Program-made: the position numbers and the translations under genes | Part shown: positions 1-8,866 of the stretch, piece by piece | Numbering within the stretch: the first letter of the stretch is position 1 | How the letters are laid out: every line of letters starts with the position of its first letter | The notes under the pieces: model-generated | Seen by the model: the letters and a program-made list of their open reading frames with translations, nothing else | Told to the model about the DNA's origin: nothing | Databases searched by the model: none | Source of the DNA: Sphaerisporangium corydalis | GTDB lineage: Bacteria > Actinomycetota > Actinomycetes > Streptosporangiales > Streptosporangiaceae | Reading direction: 5' to 3' | DNA: 52,202 nt | NCBI RefSeq assembly: GCF_025506355.1 | Contig: NZ_JANZYP010000072.1 | Location: 1-52,202, forward strand

Positions 1-33
1 AGGTGGGGAGGGGAGGGGGTGGGGAACGGGAAA

Positions 34-57
34 AGGGCCCCGCTGGTGCGGGGCCCT
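34..57 (-). terminator. rpsA terminator hairpin
   Basis: Perfect 10-bp inverted repeat (AGGGCCCCGC / GCGGGGCCCT) around a 4-nt loop, lying 26 bases past the rpsA stop. Read on the minus strand, the stem is followed by a short T run, so it looks like an intrinsic terminator for rpsA. Confidence 0.85.
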
Positions 58-83
58 CTTCTTTCGTGCGGGAACTCAGGGCG

Positions 84-1556
84 TCAGTTCTGACCGCCCG
101 CCAGCTTCTCGCGAAGTGCCGCCAGGGCCTCGTCGGAGGCCAGGGCGCCCGCGGCCGGGGCCGCGCCGGTGGACGACGGAGGCGTCTCACCGGAGTAGGT
201 GGACGGCCCAGCGGCCTCCGCCTCCTCCGCGCGAGCCTTCTCCACCTGCGACTTGTGGGCCTCGAAGCGCGTCTGGGCCTCGGCGTACTGCCGCTCCCAC
301 TCCTCACGCTGCTTCTCGAAGCCGTCCAGCCACTCGCCGGTCTCGGGGTCGAAGCCGTCGGGGTAGATGTAGTTGCCCTGCTCGTCGTAGGTCGCCGCCA
401 TGCCGTAAAGCGTGGGGTCGAACTCGACGTCGGCACCGATCGCGCCCTCGTTCGCCTGCTTGAGCGAAAGCGAGATGCGACGGCGGTCGAGGTCGATGTC
501 GATGATCTTCACGAAGATCTCGTCGCCGACCTGGACGACCTGCTCGGGGATCTCCACGTGGCGCTCGGCCAGCTCGGAGATGTGGACCAGGCCCTCGATG
601 CCCTCCTCGACGCGGACGAACGCACCGAACGGCACCAGCTTGGTGACGCGTCCGGGAACGACCTGCCCGATCTGGTGGGTGCGGGCGAACTGCTGCCAGG
701 GGTCCTCCTGCGTCGCCTTGAGCGACAGGGAGACCCGCTCGCGCTCCATGTCCACGTCGAGAACCTCGACGGTGACCTCCTGGCCCACTTCGACGACCTC
801 TGAGGGGTGGTCGATGTGCTTCCAGGAGAGTTCGGAGACGTGCACCAGGCCGTCGACGCCGCCGAGGTCCACGAACGCGCCGAAGTTGACGATCGAGGAG
901 ACGACGCCCTTGCGGACCTGACCCTTCTGCAGGGTGTTGAGGAAGGTCTGGCGGACCTCCGACTGGGTCTGCTCGAGCCAGGCGCGCCGGGAAAGGACCA
1001 CGTTGTTGCGGTTCTTGTCCAGCTCTATGATCTTCGCCTCGAGCTCGCGGCCGACGTACGGCTGGAGGTCGCGGACCCGGCGCATCTCGACCAGCGAAGC
1101 CGGAAGGAAGCCGCGCAGCCCGATGTCGAGGATGAGTCCACCCTTGACGACCTCGATGACCGTGCCGGTGACGATGCCGTCCTCGTCCTTGATCTTCTCG
1201 ATCGTGCCCCAGGCGCGCTCGTACTGCGCGCGCTTCTTGGACAGGATGAGCCGGCCTTCCTTGTCCTCCTTCTGGAGGACGAGGGCCTCGACGTGCTCGC
1301 CGACCTGGACGACCTCGGCTGGGTCGACATCGTGCTTGATCGAGAGCTCGCGCGAGGGGATGACACCCTCGGTCTTGTAGCCGATGTCGAGCAAGACCTC
1401 GTCTCGATCGACCTTGACGACGGTGCCTTCGACGATGTCGCCGTCGTTGAAGTACTTGATGGTCTCGTCGATCGCGGCGAGGAAGGCCTCCTCGGAACCG
1501 ATGTCGTTGACCGCTACCTGCGGGGTGCTCGAGGTGGCCTCAGTGCTGCTCGTCAT
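84..1556 (-). CDS. rpsA: 30S ribosomal protein S1
   Basis: 490-residue S1 protein, which helps the 30S subunit bind mRNA during initiation. Four S1 RNA-binding repeats are visible, starting at about residues 38, 124, 209 and 294; repeats 3 and 4 have the typical FGAFV core followed by GLVH(V/I)SEL. The C-terminus is an acidic, Glu/Ala-rich tail of about 100 residues. Four repeats instead of the six of Escherichia coli is normal for actinobacteria. The frame is open for 35 more codons upstream, but the ATG at 1556 is preferred: GGAG precedes it, the protein then begins in the usual MTSS-type leader, and a strong promoter sits at 1718-1746. A dedicated terminator follows at 34-57, so the gene is probably monocistronic. 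Confidence 0.97.
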   Translation of the reverse strand: MTSSTEATSSTPQVAVNDIGSEEAFLAAIDETIKYFNDGDIVEGTVVKVDRDEVLLDIGYKTEGVIPSRELSIKHDVDPAEVVQVGEHVEALVLQKEDKEGRLILSKKRAQYERAWGTIEKIKDEDGIVTGTVIEVVKGGLILDIGLRGFLPASLVEMRRVRDLQPYVGRELEAKIIELDKNRNNVVLSRRAWLEQTQSEVRQTFLNTLQKGQVRKGVVSSIVNFGAFVDLGGVDGLVHVSELSWKHIDHPSEVVEVGQEVTVEVLDVDMERERVSLSLKATQEDPWQQFARTHQIGQVVPGRVTKLVPFGAFVRVEEGIEGLVHISELAERHVEIPEQVVQVGDEIFVKIIDIDLDRRRISLSLKQANEGAIGADVEFDPTLYGMAATYDEQGNYIYPDGFDPETGEWLDGFEKQREEWERQYAEAQTRFEAHKSQVEKARAEEAEAAGPSTYSGETPPSSTGAAPAAGALASDEALAALREKLAGGQN

Positions 1557-1717
1557 GTGTGGAATTGCTCCGAACGCGGACAGATGTCGATGTGGCGGAC
1601 GCGCGGCAGGCTCTCTCTTTCGCTCAAGCCGAGGATGGTCGGGATGACCCGTGGTCGACATGACCGAGCGCGAGCCCGCTCCGTCCGAGGCGCACGCGAG
1701 CCCACAGCGCAGCGATC

Positions 1718-1746
1718 AGCATATGAGAGTACGCGGGCGCGGTCAA
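1718..1746 (-). promoter_or_regulatory. rpsA housekeeping sigma promoter
   Basis: On the minus strand TTGACC (1746-1741), a 17-bp spacer and TATGCT (1723-1718) make a near-consensus vegetative promoter, the best one I see in the window. The start point would be near 1711, leaving an rpsA leader of about 155 nt (1557-1711), room for the translational autoregulation known for S1 in other bacteria; I do not see a specific structure proving it here. Confidence 0.75.
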
Positions 1747-1778
1747 TCCGGCGCCCGCCCGCACGGCCCTGGAAACCC

Positions 1779-2849
1779 TCAGTAGGCGATCATCATCCTG
1801 CCGAGTCTTGACTTGATCTTACCCTTGAGCCGACGTGGAACCGAGACGTGCGCGGGGTCGCCGTCCGAGGTGTATCGCCTATCAGGATGCCTGTCGAGCC
1901 ACTCCAGCCAGTACTGCGAGCACCATTTCCGGCACTCCCCCTTTTTACCGTTCGACTGGATCCGAGGGATGTTGTACGGGTCAAAATCCTTCGCGTAGGG
2001 CGAAATCGTGGGCTCGGCCCCGGCGAGGAAAACGGCATCGAAATGATACGAAGTGCCGTCCCACCTCCCCTCGCGCGCCAGCGACCTCTTCTTGGGCCTG
2101 CTGCCGTACGGGAGGGCGAACGTGGTCGACTTCGGGGCGCCGAGCTTGGCGAGCTGCCGCTGCTCGCGCACGATGGCCTCGCTGACCCGCTTCTTGCTCA
2201 GCAGGTACAGGTCGGGGTGGCCGAAGGTGTGGTTGCCCACCTCGAAGCCGTGCTCGACCAGCCAGCGCACGGCCGCCGCCTGCCGGTCGTGGTCGCGGAT
2301 GCCGAAGGGGTTCTTGTTGATCCAGAAGGTCGCCACCGGGCGGAAGCCGGGGTGCTCCTTGGCGACGTCGTAGATGATCCGCACGACGGTGTCCTTCTTG
2401 GGCGCGCCGTCGGCGTCCAGGGCGAAGTGCGAGGGGTTGCCGTCGTCGAAGGTCAGCACGACCGGGTGGGCGCCGGCCGGGACGTCGATCGCGCCGGCCA
2501 CGAACTCGGCGGCGGTGATCGGCACGTAGCCGTGGGTGGCCAGCCTCTCCAGCTCCTTGCGGAGCTGGGCGGGGGTCCGGTCGATCGAGGCCACCCGCTT
2601 GCGCAGGATCCGGTGGTACATCAGCACCGGGACCAGCCCCGCCTCGTTGGCCCCCGCCTTCCTGGCCGACTCCGCCGTCGCCGCGACCGGGGGCGCCGGG
2701 CTCGCGGCCGGCCGTGAGGTCTTCGGCGCCGGCGCGGCGGGCGGCTCGTCGCCGCCGAACGGGAGCACCAGCAGCGCCACGACGGCGACGATCATGACAC
2801 CGATGTTCACGATGCCGATCACGGGTGTCAGGCCGGGTGTGCTGCGCAC
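1779..2849 (-). CDS. membrane-anchored polysaccharide deacetylase (NodB family)
   Basis: 356 residues. An N-terminal membrane anchor (about residues 10-31) is followed by a Pro/Ala-rich linker (32-66) and a NodB deacetylase domain facing outside. Metal-binding motif 1 is seen as TFDDG at 133-137 and motif 2 as H207-TFG-H211, so the enzyme is probably active as a metal-dependent de-N-acetylase or de-O-acetylase of peptidoglycan or another cell-wall sugar; the substrate cannot be read from the sequence. Start is GTG at 2849, with GGAG 8 nt upstream. It is divergent from the DUF2127 gene across about 100 bp and shares no operon with rpsA, whose promoter lies downstream of its stop. Confidence 0.88.
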   Translation of the reverse strand: MRSTPGLTPVIGIVNIGVMIVAVVALLVLPFGGDEPPAAPAPKTSRPAASPAPPVAATAESARKAGANEAGLVPVLMYHRILRKRVASIDRTPAQLRKELERLATHGYVPITAAEFVAGAIDVPAGAHPVVLTFDDGNPSHFALDADGAPKKDTVVRIIYDVAKEHPGFRPVATFWINKNPFGIRDHDRQAAAVRWLVEHGFEVGNHTFGHPDLYLLSKKRVSEAIVREQRQLAKLGAPKSTTFALPYGSRPKKRSLAREGRWDGTSYHFDAVFLAGAEPTISPYAKDFDPYNIPRIQSNGKKGECRKWCSQYWLEWLDRHPDRRYTSDGDPAHVSVPRRLKGKIKSRLGRMMIAY

Positions 2850-2953
2850 AGGGGGTCTCCTGGATCGGCTGCGGACGAGTTTTCACCCTAGGACAGCCCA
2901 ATCGGCCCCGTGGTGAGCGAGCGTACACACCTATCATGTGTTGAAATTTGATC

Positions 2954-3757
2954 GTGAACTGGAGCTTGCGCGCTTGTGGCCGGCACGGCCACGTGACATA
3001 CGCCCCGACCGAGGAACCGCTGCGGCGCCGCCTGCGCGCCGAGACGGCCCTCGGGGAGGCCTGGCGCTGCCTGCGGTGCGGCGACTTCACCCTCGGCACG
3101 CCGCACGGCTCGGGCCCGGCCGAGGACGCGCCCATCGTGCTCCGGGGCAAGGCGCTGCGCGACGCCACGATCCTGCGGCTGCTCGCGGTGTTCCGCTGGG
3201 GCAAGGGGCTGCTGGTACTGGCGGCGGCGTTCGGCGTCTGGCGGTTCCGCGCCCACCAGGACGCGATCGGCATGGCGTTCAATGAAGACCTGCCGTTGCT
3301 CCAGCCGCTCGCCGACAAGCTCGGGTGGAACCTGGAGGAGTCCGGCGTGGTGCACACGCTGCGTACGGTGATCAGCGCGGAGACCAGGACCCTGACGTGG
3401 ATCGTCCTCGGCCTGATCGTCTTCGGGGCGCTGCTGATGACCGAGGGCGTGGGCCTGTGGCTGCTCCAGCGCTGGGGTGAGTACTTCGCGGTGGTGGCGA
3501 CCTCGCTGTTCGTCCCGATCGAGGTCTACGAGATCGTCGAGAAGGTCACCTGGCTGCGCATAGTCATCCTGCTGATCAACCTCGCGGCGGTGCTGTACAT
3601 CCTGCTGTCCAAGCGGTTGTTCGGGCTGCGGGGCGGGCACGCCGCCCACATGGCCGAACGCCACGAGACCAGCCTGCTGGAGGTCGAGGCCGCCGCCGCC
3701 GAGGAGTCGCTCTCCCGCCGCCCCCACCACGCCGCCGCGGCCACCCCCGCCGAGTGA
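2954..3757 (+). CDS. DUF2127 family membrane protein
   Basis: About 267 residues. The N-terminus holds a conserved block with a CGRHGH element and a CLRCGDF element that could form a small zinc-binding or redox site, then the DUF2127 region with about four membrane helices (roughly residues 72-90, 145-165, 172-190 and 205-222) and a His/Glu/Ala-rich cytoplasmic tail. Function of the family is unknown. The start is uncertain: TTG at 2948 is in frame, but GTG at 2954 places the conserved NWSLRACGRHGH block at the N-terminus. No Shine-Dalgarno is visible and a TATCAT -10-like hexamer lies at 2932-2937, so translation may be leaderless or nearly so. Convergent with polA. Confidence 0.85.
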   Translation: MNWSLRACGRHGHVTYAPTEEPLRRRLRAETALGEAWRCLRCGDFTLGTPHGSGPAEDAPIVLRGKALRDATILRLLAVFRWGKGLLVLAAAFGVWRFRAHQDAIGMAFNEDLPLLQPLADKLGWNLEESGVVHTLRTVISAETRTLTWIVLGLIVFGALLMTEGVGLWLLQRWGEYFAVVATSLFVPIEVYEIVEKVTWLRIVILLINLAAVLYILLSKRLFGLRGGHAAHMAERHETSLLEVEAAAAEESLSRRPHHAAAATPAE

Positions 3758-3764
3758 CCCCCGG

Positions 3765-3790
3765 CCCGGCACGCCGAGCGGTGTGCCGGG
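3765..3790. terminator. bidirectional hairpin between convergent genes
   Basis: CCCGGCAC and GTGCCGGG form a perfect 8-bp stem around a 10-nt loop in the 42-bp gap between the DUF2127 gene and polA. There is no T run, as is common in actinobacteria; it could end transcripts from both sides. Confidence 0.55.
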
Positions 3791-3799
3791 GGTGGCCGG

Positions 3800-6502
3800 T
3801 CAGTGGCCGGCGTCCTGCCAGGTGTGCCCGACGCCGACCGAGACGTCCAGCGGGACGCGCAGCTCGTAGGCCGCGCACATCTGGGACACCACCAGCTCGC
3901 GCAGCCGCTCGTGCTCCCCGGGCGCCACCTCGAACACGAGTTCGTCGTGGACCTGGAGCAGCATGCGCGAGCGCAGCTCCGCCGCGCGCAGCGCCCGCTG
4001 CACGTTCAGCATCGCGACCTTGATGATGTCGGCCGCCGACCCCTGGATGGGGGCGTTGAGCGCCATGCGCTCGGCCATCTCGCGCCGCTGCCGGTTGTCG
4101 CTGGTCAGGTCGGGCAGGTAGCGGCGGCGGCCGAGGATGGTCTCGGTGTAGCCGTCCTGCCGGGCCTGGGCGACGATGTCGGCGAGGTAGTCACGGACGC
4201 CGCCGAACTCCTGGAAGTACTCGTCCTTGAGCGCGCGGGCCTCGGCGACCGGGATGTTGAGCTGGCCCGAGAGCCCGAAGTCGGACAGCCCATAGGCCAG
4301 CCCGTAGTTCATCGCCTTGATGCGGGCCCGCAGCTCGCCGCCGATCTGCTCGGGCGGCAGGTCGAACACCCGCGCCGCGGTCGCCTGGTGGAAGTCGTGC
4401 CCGGACTCGAAGGCCGCGATGAGCGCCGCGTCCTGCGAGAGGTGGGCCATGATGCGCAGCTCGATCTGGCTGTAGTCGGCGGTGAGCAGGCTTTCGTACC
4501 CCTGGCCGACGATGAAGCCCTCGCGGATGCGCCGGCCCTCGGCGGTGCGGATCGGGATGTTCTGCAGGTTGGGCTTCTCCGACGACAGCCGCCCGGTCGC
4601 CGCGATGATCTGGTTGTAGGTGGTGTGGATGCGCCCGTCGTCGCCGACCTCCTTGATCAGGCCCTCGACGGTGACCCGCAGCCGGGTCTGGTCGCGGTGG
4701 CGCAGCAGGATGATCGGCAGCTCGTTGTCGGTCTGGGTGGCCAGGGTCGCCAGCGCGTCGGCGTCGGTGGTGTAGCCGGTCTTGATCTTCTTGGTCTTCG
4801 GCAGCCCGAGCTTGACGAACAGGATCTCCTGGAGCTGCTTGGGCGAGCCCAGGTTGAACTGCTCCCCGACGACCCGGTGGGCCTCCTCGACGGCCTGCTT
4901 GACCGCGGCGCCGAACTCGACCTCCAGGGCGGCGAAGTAGTCGTGGTCGGCGGCGATGCCGTCGCGCTCCAGCTCGGCCAGGACCCGCACCAGCGGGAGC
5001 TCGACGTCGCGCATCAGCCGGATGCCGCCGCGGGGGTCCAGGTGGGCCTCCAGGGCGTCGGCGAGCTCCAGCACGGCGTGGGCCCGGATGCCGAGGTCCT
5101 GGTCCTCGGTGTCGCCGGGGTCGTCGAACAGGGCGGCCTGGCCGTTGGACTCGGTCTCGGCGCGCAGCTCGCGGTGCAGGTAGCGCAGCACGAGGTCGTC
5201 CAGGGGGAAGCTCCGCTGGCCCGGCATCGCCAGGTAGGCCGCGAGCGCGGTGTCGCAGGTGAGGCCCTGGAGGTCGAACCCGTGGGCCCACAGGGCCAGC
5301 AGCGGGCCCTTGGCGTCGTGCAGCGCCTTGGGCCTCGCCTCGTCGGCGAGCCACCGGCTCAGCGCGGCCTGGTCGCCGGGGCTGAGCGCGGAAAGGTCGA
5401 TGTAGGCGGCCCGCTGCCGCCCGTCGGCCTCGGCGGGGACGGCGATGGCGATGGCGTCCATGTCGCCGGTGCCGCTGCCGTAGGAGCCCTTGACGGCGAG
5501 CCCGGCCCGGCCCTCGGGCACCGCGGCGAGCCACGCCTCGACCTCGCCGGGGGCCAGGGCCGCGACCTCGACCTCGAACCCCTCCTCGGCCTCGGGCTCG
5601 GCGGTGCCGATGCTCTGGTAGAGCCGGTCGCGCAGCACCCGGAACTGCAGGGTGTCGAAGAGTTTGTGGATCTCGTCGCGGTCCCACTTGCCCATCACCA
5701 GCGAGGCGACGTCGGCCTCCAGCGGCACGTCGCGCCGCAGCTCGGTGAGCTGACGGTTGTGGATCACCTGGCCGAGGTGCTCGCGGAGCTTCTCGCCGAC
5801 CTTGCCCTTCACCTCGCCGACCCGGTCGACCAGCGCGGTGAGCGAGCCGAACTCCTTGATCCACTTGGCGGCGGTCTTCTCCCCCACGCTCGGGATGTTC
5901 GGGAGGTTGTCGCTCGGGTCGCCGCGCAGCGCGGCGAAGTCGGGGTACTGCTCGGGGGTCAGGCCGTACTTCTCCACGACGGTCGCGGGGTCGAACCGGG
6001 TCATGTCGCTGATGCCGCGGCGGGTCATCAGCAGCGTGATCCGGTCGTTGACGAGCTGGAGGGCGTCGCGGTCGCCGGTGACGATGAGCACGTCCATGCC
6101 CTGGCCCGCGGCCTGGTCGGCCAGCGTGGCGATCAGGTCGTCGGCCTCGTAGCCGGCGAGCGAGAGGTGGGGCACGCGGAGCGCGTCGAGCACCTCGAAG
6201 ATCAGGCTGACCTGGCCGCGGAAGTCCTCGGGGGTCTCCTGGCGGTTGGCCTTGTACTGCGCGAACGCCTCGTGCCGGAAGGTGGGCTCCGACCGGTCGA
6301 AACAGACCACGACGTGGCTCGGCTTCTCGTCGCGGAGGACGTTGATCAGCATCGAGGTGAAGCCGTACACCGCCTCGGTGTGCTGGCCGTCGGTCGTGGT
6401 GAGGTTGGCGTCCTTCAACGCGTAGAACGCGCGGTACGCGAGTGAGTGCCCGTCGAGGAGAAGCAGGCGGTCACGGGCGGGGGTCGGTTCCTTCTTCGGC
6501 AC
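3800..6502 (-). CDS. polA: DNA polymerase I
   Basis: 900 residues, full length for actinobacterial Pol I, used in Okazaki fragment processing and repair. The 5'-3' exonuclease/FEN domain is at about 10-290. The middle region (about 310-480) is a 3'-5' exonuclease fold, but the DxE metal-binding motif expected at its start is replaced by a VKGS-type sequence, so proofreading is predicted to be absent, as known for mycobacterial Pol I. The polymerase domain follows: motif A DYSQIELR at about 676, motif B with RIKAMNYG (K729) and motif C VHDELVFEV at about 851. Start is GTG at 6502; no good ribosome site is visible, so the start may be leaderless. It is divergent from the thioesterase gene. Confidence 0.97.
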   Translation of the reverse strand: MPKKEPTPARDRLLLLDGHSLAYRAFYALKDANLTTTDGQHTEAVYGFTSMLINVLRDEKPSHVVVCFDRSEPTFRHEAFAQYKANRQETPEDFRGQVSLIFEVLDALRVPHLSLAGYEADDLIATLADQAAGQGMDVLIVTGDRDALQLVNDRITLLMTRRGISDMTRFDPATVVEKYGLTPEQYPDFAALRGDPSDNLPNIPSVGEKTAAKWIKEFGSLTALVDRVGEVKGKVGEKLREHLGQVIHNRQLTELRRDVPLEADVASLVMGKWDRDEIHKLFDTLQFRVLRDRLYQSIGTAEPEAEEGFEVEVAALAPGEVEAWLAAVPEGRAGLAVKGSYGSGTGDMDAIAIAVPAEADGRQRAAYIDLSALSPGDQAALSRWLADEARPKALHDAKGPLLALWAHGFDLQGLTCDTALAAYLAMPGQRSFPLDDLVLRYLHRELRAETESNGQAALFDDPGDTEDQDLGIRAHAVLELADALEAHLDPRGGIRLMRDVELPLVRVLAELERDGIAADHDYFAALEVEFGAAVKQAVEEAHRVVGEQFNLGSPKQLQEILFVKLGLPKTKKIKTGYTTDADALATLATQTDNELPIILLRHRDQTRLRVTVEGLIKEVGDDGRIHTTYNQIIAATGRLSSEKPNLQNIPIRTAEGRRIREGFIVGQGYESLLTADYSQIELRIMAHLSQDAALIAAFESGHDFHQATAARVFDLPPEQIGGELRARIKAMNYGLAYGLSDFGLSGQLNIPVAEARALKDEYFQEFGGVRDYLADIVAQARQDGYTETILGRRRYLPDLTSDNRQRREMAERMALNAPIQGSAADIIKVAMLNVQRALRAAELRSRMLLQVHDELVFEVAPGEHERLRELVVSQMCAAYELRVPLDVSVGVGHTWQDAGH

Positions 6503-6570
6503 ACCCGCAGCCTAGTCTCCATGTACGACAGAACACCCCCGGCCACGTAAGTGGAGGGCTCCCCTTGACC

Positions 6571-6993
6571 ATGATGCGTCCCGACGACCAGGCCCGCCTC
6601 GACGCGCTGTACGGCGCCGACCTCAAGGGCACTCTTCTCCAGGCCATGGGCATCGAGTTCCTGGAGGTCGGCGCCGAGCGGGTCGTCGCCCGCATGCCGG
6701 TCGAGGGCAACACCCAGCCGTACGGGCTGCTGCACGGCGGCGCGTCGTGCGTGCTGGCCGAGACCATCGGGTCCACCGGCGCCGCGGTGCACGCCGGGCC
6801 GGGCCGGTTCGCGGTCGGCGTGGAGATCAACGCGACCCACCACCGGTCGGTCACCTCAGGTTTCGTGACGGGCGTCGCGACGCGCGTCCACGGCGGGCGC
6901 AGCCTCGCCACCTACGAGATCGAGATCACCGACGACGAGGGGCGCCGGGTGTGCACATCACGACTTACCTGCATGCTTCGTGACGCCAAGTGA
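6571..6993 (+). CDS. hotdog-fold thioesterase (PaaI family)
   Basis: 140 residues, a single hotdog domain of the PaaI/YbdB type that hydrolyses acyl-CoA or aryl-CoA thioesters. The family's HGG motif followed by a Glu on the hotdog helix is seen as LLHGGASCVLAET at about residues 51-63. The C-terminal strands end in CTSRLTCMLR, typical for the family. The ATG at 6571 is chosen; GGAGGG at 6553-6558 is 12 nt from it but only 6 nt from an in-frame TTG at 6565, so TTG may be the real start and add two residues. The gene is monocistronic: polA lies divergent on one side and a candidate RNA gene follows. Confidence 0.85.
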   Translation: MMRPDDQARLDALYGADLKGTLLQAMGIEFLEVGAERVVARMPVEGNTQPYGLLHGGASCVLAETIGSTGAAVHAGPGRFAVGVEINATHHRSVTSGFVTGVATRVHGGRSLATYEIEITDDEGRRVCTSRLTCMLRDAK

Positions 6994-7030
6994 TATTTGG
7001 GCGATATCGGACCCATTTTTGTCACACTCT

Positions 7031-7060
7031 TTGCACGTGGGCCCCATAGCTCGCTAGCGT
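7031..7060 (+). promoter_or_regulatory. promoter in front of candidate small RNA
   Basis: TTGCAC (7031-7036), 18-bp spacer and TAGCGT (7055-7060) form a plausible vegetative promoter pointing to the plus strand. No plus-strand protein gene follows before the convergent ABC operon; what follows is the inverted repeat described for 7067-7195. The -10 lies inside the palindrome CGCTAGCG, which recurs at 15931-15938. Confidence 0.5.
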
Positions 7061-7066
7061 TGTGAC

Positions 7067-7195
7067 GCCAGAGCCCGTGGGTGATCGAGTAGACAACGTG
7101 TGCGGCCGGGGAAGCCCTACATGGCCCCAAAGATCACCCGCGGGCTCCTCACGCGTCCGGGGCACGTCCCCGCGGGCCACCGGCCCGCGGGGGTC
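7067..7195 (+). ncRNA. candidate small structured RNA
   Basis: Between the thioesterase and the convergent ABC operon lies a unit that looks like a stand-alone RNA gene: a promoter at 7031-7060, a 16-bp inverted repeat (7071-7086 with 7132-7147; 15 Watson-Crick pairs and one G-U) closing a 45-nt internal region, then a perfect 11-bp hairpin at 7168-7192. The start point is an estimate from the -10. Short open frames inside it have no ribosome site and a composition unlike a protein. I do not recognise a known RNA family; it does not show the paired C-rich loops of 6C RNA. A DNA-level role for the inverted repeat, such as an operator, is the main alternative. Confidence 0.4.
7168..7192. terminator. 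11-bp GC hairpin terminator
   Basis: CCCCGCGGGCC and GGCCCGCGGGG form a perfect 11-bp stem around an ACC loop, 13 bases beyond the stop of the amino-acid ABC operon. It can terminate that operon on the minus strand and the candidate RNA on the plus strand. No T run. Confidence 0.7.
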
Positions 7196-7205
7196 GCGTC
7201 CATCG

Positions 7206-8015
7206 TCAGACGGCCGGGATCTCCCCGGTGCCCTCATCGCCGGCGGCGCTCGCGTCCCCGGCGTTGGTCGGGTCGAGCACCCGCTTGAGGAACGTCCGCG
7301 TACGGGCGTGCTGCGGATCGCCGATGACCTGGTCGGGCGGACCCTCCTCGACGATCACGCCGCCGTCCATGAACACCACGCGGTCGGCCACCTCGCGCGC
7401 GAAGCTCATCTCGTGGGTGACCACCAGCATCGTCATGCCGTCGCGCGCCAGATCGCGCATCACCGACAGCACGTCGCCCACCAGCTCGGGGTCGAGCGCG
7501 GAGGTCGGCTCGTCGAACAGCATGAGCGAGGGGTCCATCGCCAGCGCGCGGGCGATGGCGACGCGCTGCTGCTGCCCGCCGGACAACTGGGGAGGGTAGG
7601 AGTCGCACTTGGCGCCGACGCCCACCTTGTCGAGGTTCGCGCGCGCGACGCGCTCGGCCTCCTCCCGGCCGCGCCTGAGCACCCGCCGCTGCGCGATCAT
7701 GACGTTCTGCAGGACCGACATGTGCGGGAACAGGTTGAACGACTGGAACACCATGCCGAGCCTGCGCCGCGCGGCGTCGATGTCGACGTCGGGATCGGTG
7801 ATCTCGACGCCGCCCACCGTCACCTTGCCCCTGGTGGGCTGCTCCAGCAGGTTGACGCAGCGGAGCAGCGTCGACTTGCCCGAGCCCGAGGGGCCGATGA
7901 CACAGACGACCTGCCCCTCCTCGACGGTGAAGTCGATGCCCTTGAGGACCTCCAGGGGGCCGAAGGACTTGTGCAGGTCCCTGATCTCGACCGCGTGGGC
8001 CGCCATCGCGGTCAC
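7206..8015 (-). CDS. polar amino-acid ABC transporter, ATP-binding protein
   Basis: 269 residues, a GlnQ/HisP-type ATPase that powers uptake through the permease encoded just upstream. Walker A is GPSGSGKST (about 41-49), the signature is [13 protein letters not shown], Walker B is [12 protein letters not shown], and the switch His is in VVTHEMSFA. The GTG start at 8015 overlaps the permease stop as GTGA, so the two are translationally coupled; AAGGGA precedes it. It is the last gene of the operon, with a hairpin after it at 7168-7192. Confidence 0.93.
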   Translation of the reverse strand: MTAMAAHAVEIRDLHKSFGPLEVLKGIDFTVEEGQVVCVIGPSGSGKSTLLRCVNLLEQPTRGKVTVGGVEITDPDVDIDAARRRLGMVFQSFNLFPHMSVLQNVMIAQRRVLRRGREEAERVARANLDKVGVGAKCDSYPPQLSGGQQQRVAIARALAMDPSLMLFDEPTSALDPELVGDVLSVMRDLARDGMTMLVVTHEMSFAREVADRVVFMDGGVIVEEGPPDQVIGDPQHARTRTFLKRVLDPTNAGDASAAGDEGTGEIPAV

Positions 8016-8863
8016 CGTCCCTTCCCCTGGCGATTCTCGAGACGGCCCGCCAGGTAGCCCAGCGGGATCGTGACGAGCAGGTAGGTCAGGCCGACCACCA
8101 GGATCGGCGTGGCGTTGCTCGTCGTTGACGCGAGGTCGTTGCCGAACTTCGTCAGCTCCACGTAGTCGCCGCTCACCCCGAGGAAGAGCACCAGCGAGGA
8201 GTCCTTGAGCAGCGCGACGAACTGGTTGGTCGTCGGCGGGATGACGATGCGGATCGCCTGCGGGATGACGACCGAGATCATCGACCTGGAGTGCGACATG
8301 CCGAGCGAGCGCGCCGCCTCGGTCTGCCCCTTCGGGACGGCCTGCAGGCCCGCCCGGAGCGTCTCCGCCATGTAGGCGGAGCTGACGATCGTCAGGCCCA
8401 GGATGCCCTGCCCGTACGTCCCGCCGGGCACCTCGAAGCCGGGAAGCGCGAGCGGGAGGAACAGGATGAGCAGGAAGATCAGCAGTGCGGGGAGGCCACG
8501 GAAGATCTCGATGTAGATGGTGGCGATCCAGCGGTACGGGCGCACCGACGACAGCCGCATGAGGGCCAGCAGCAGCCCTCCGAGCGAGCCGAAGACGAAG
8601 CCGCCGACCGTGTAGATGATCGTGTTCTTGAGCGCGACCGTGAACACGTCCGGGAGCGACTGCTTCGCCACGTCCAGCTTGGTGAAGTTCTGCGCGAGCC
8701 CGCTCCAGTTGGTGAAGAAGGCGATCACGACGATCACGGCGATCAAGATGGCGTACTGGATGCCGCGGCTGATCCGCTGCCTCTTGCGAGGGCTGAGCTT
8801 GGCCCTGCCGGGCACTTGCCCGGCAGGACCGGCCGGCTCAGCCGTCATGGGCTGGTCGGTCAT
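8012..8863 (-). CDS. polar amino-acid ABC transporter, permease
   Basis: 283 residues, a HisM/GlnP-type inner-membrane permease. After a basic cytoplasmic N-terminus there is a first helix (about 33-49), then the conserved block of five helices. The ATPase-coupling EAA loop is seen as [22 protein letters not shown]. There is only one permease gene, so it probably works as a homodimer. The ATG at 8863 lies 3 nt after the binding-protein stop and the gene overlaps the ATPase start by 4 nt. Confidence 0.93.
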   Translation of the reverse strand: MTDQPMTAEPAGPAGQVPGRAKLSPRKRQRISRGIQYAILIAVIVVIAFFTNWSGLAQNFTKLDVAKQSLPDVFTVALKNTIIYTVGGFVFGSLGGLLLALMRLSSVRPYRWIATIYIEIFRGLPALLIFLLILFLPLALPGFEVPGGTYGQGILGLTIVSSAYMAETLRAGLQAVPKGQTEAARSLGMSHSRSMISVVIPQAIRIVIPPTTNQFVALLKDSSLVLFLGVSGDYVELTKFGNDLASTTSNATPILVVGLTYLLVTIPLGYLAGRLENRQGKGR

Positions 8864-8866
8864 GGA

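Noticed and set aside
3803-6445. Very long open frame on the plus strand opposite polA (about 880 codons)
   Set aside because: It mirrors polA in a GC-rich genome where the antisense frame avoids stops; its composition (Val/Gly/Leu/Arg/Asp without domains) and the intact polA motifs show that it is not a gene.
7100-7288. Short plus-strand frame in the candidate RNA region
   Set aside because: Runs through a perfect terminator hairpin and into the 3' end of the convergent ABC gene; Arg/Pro-rich, no ribosome site.
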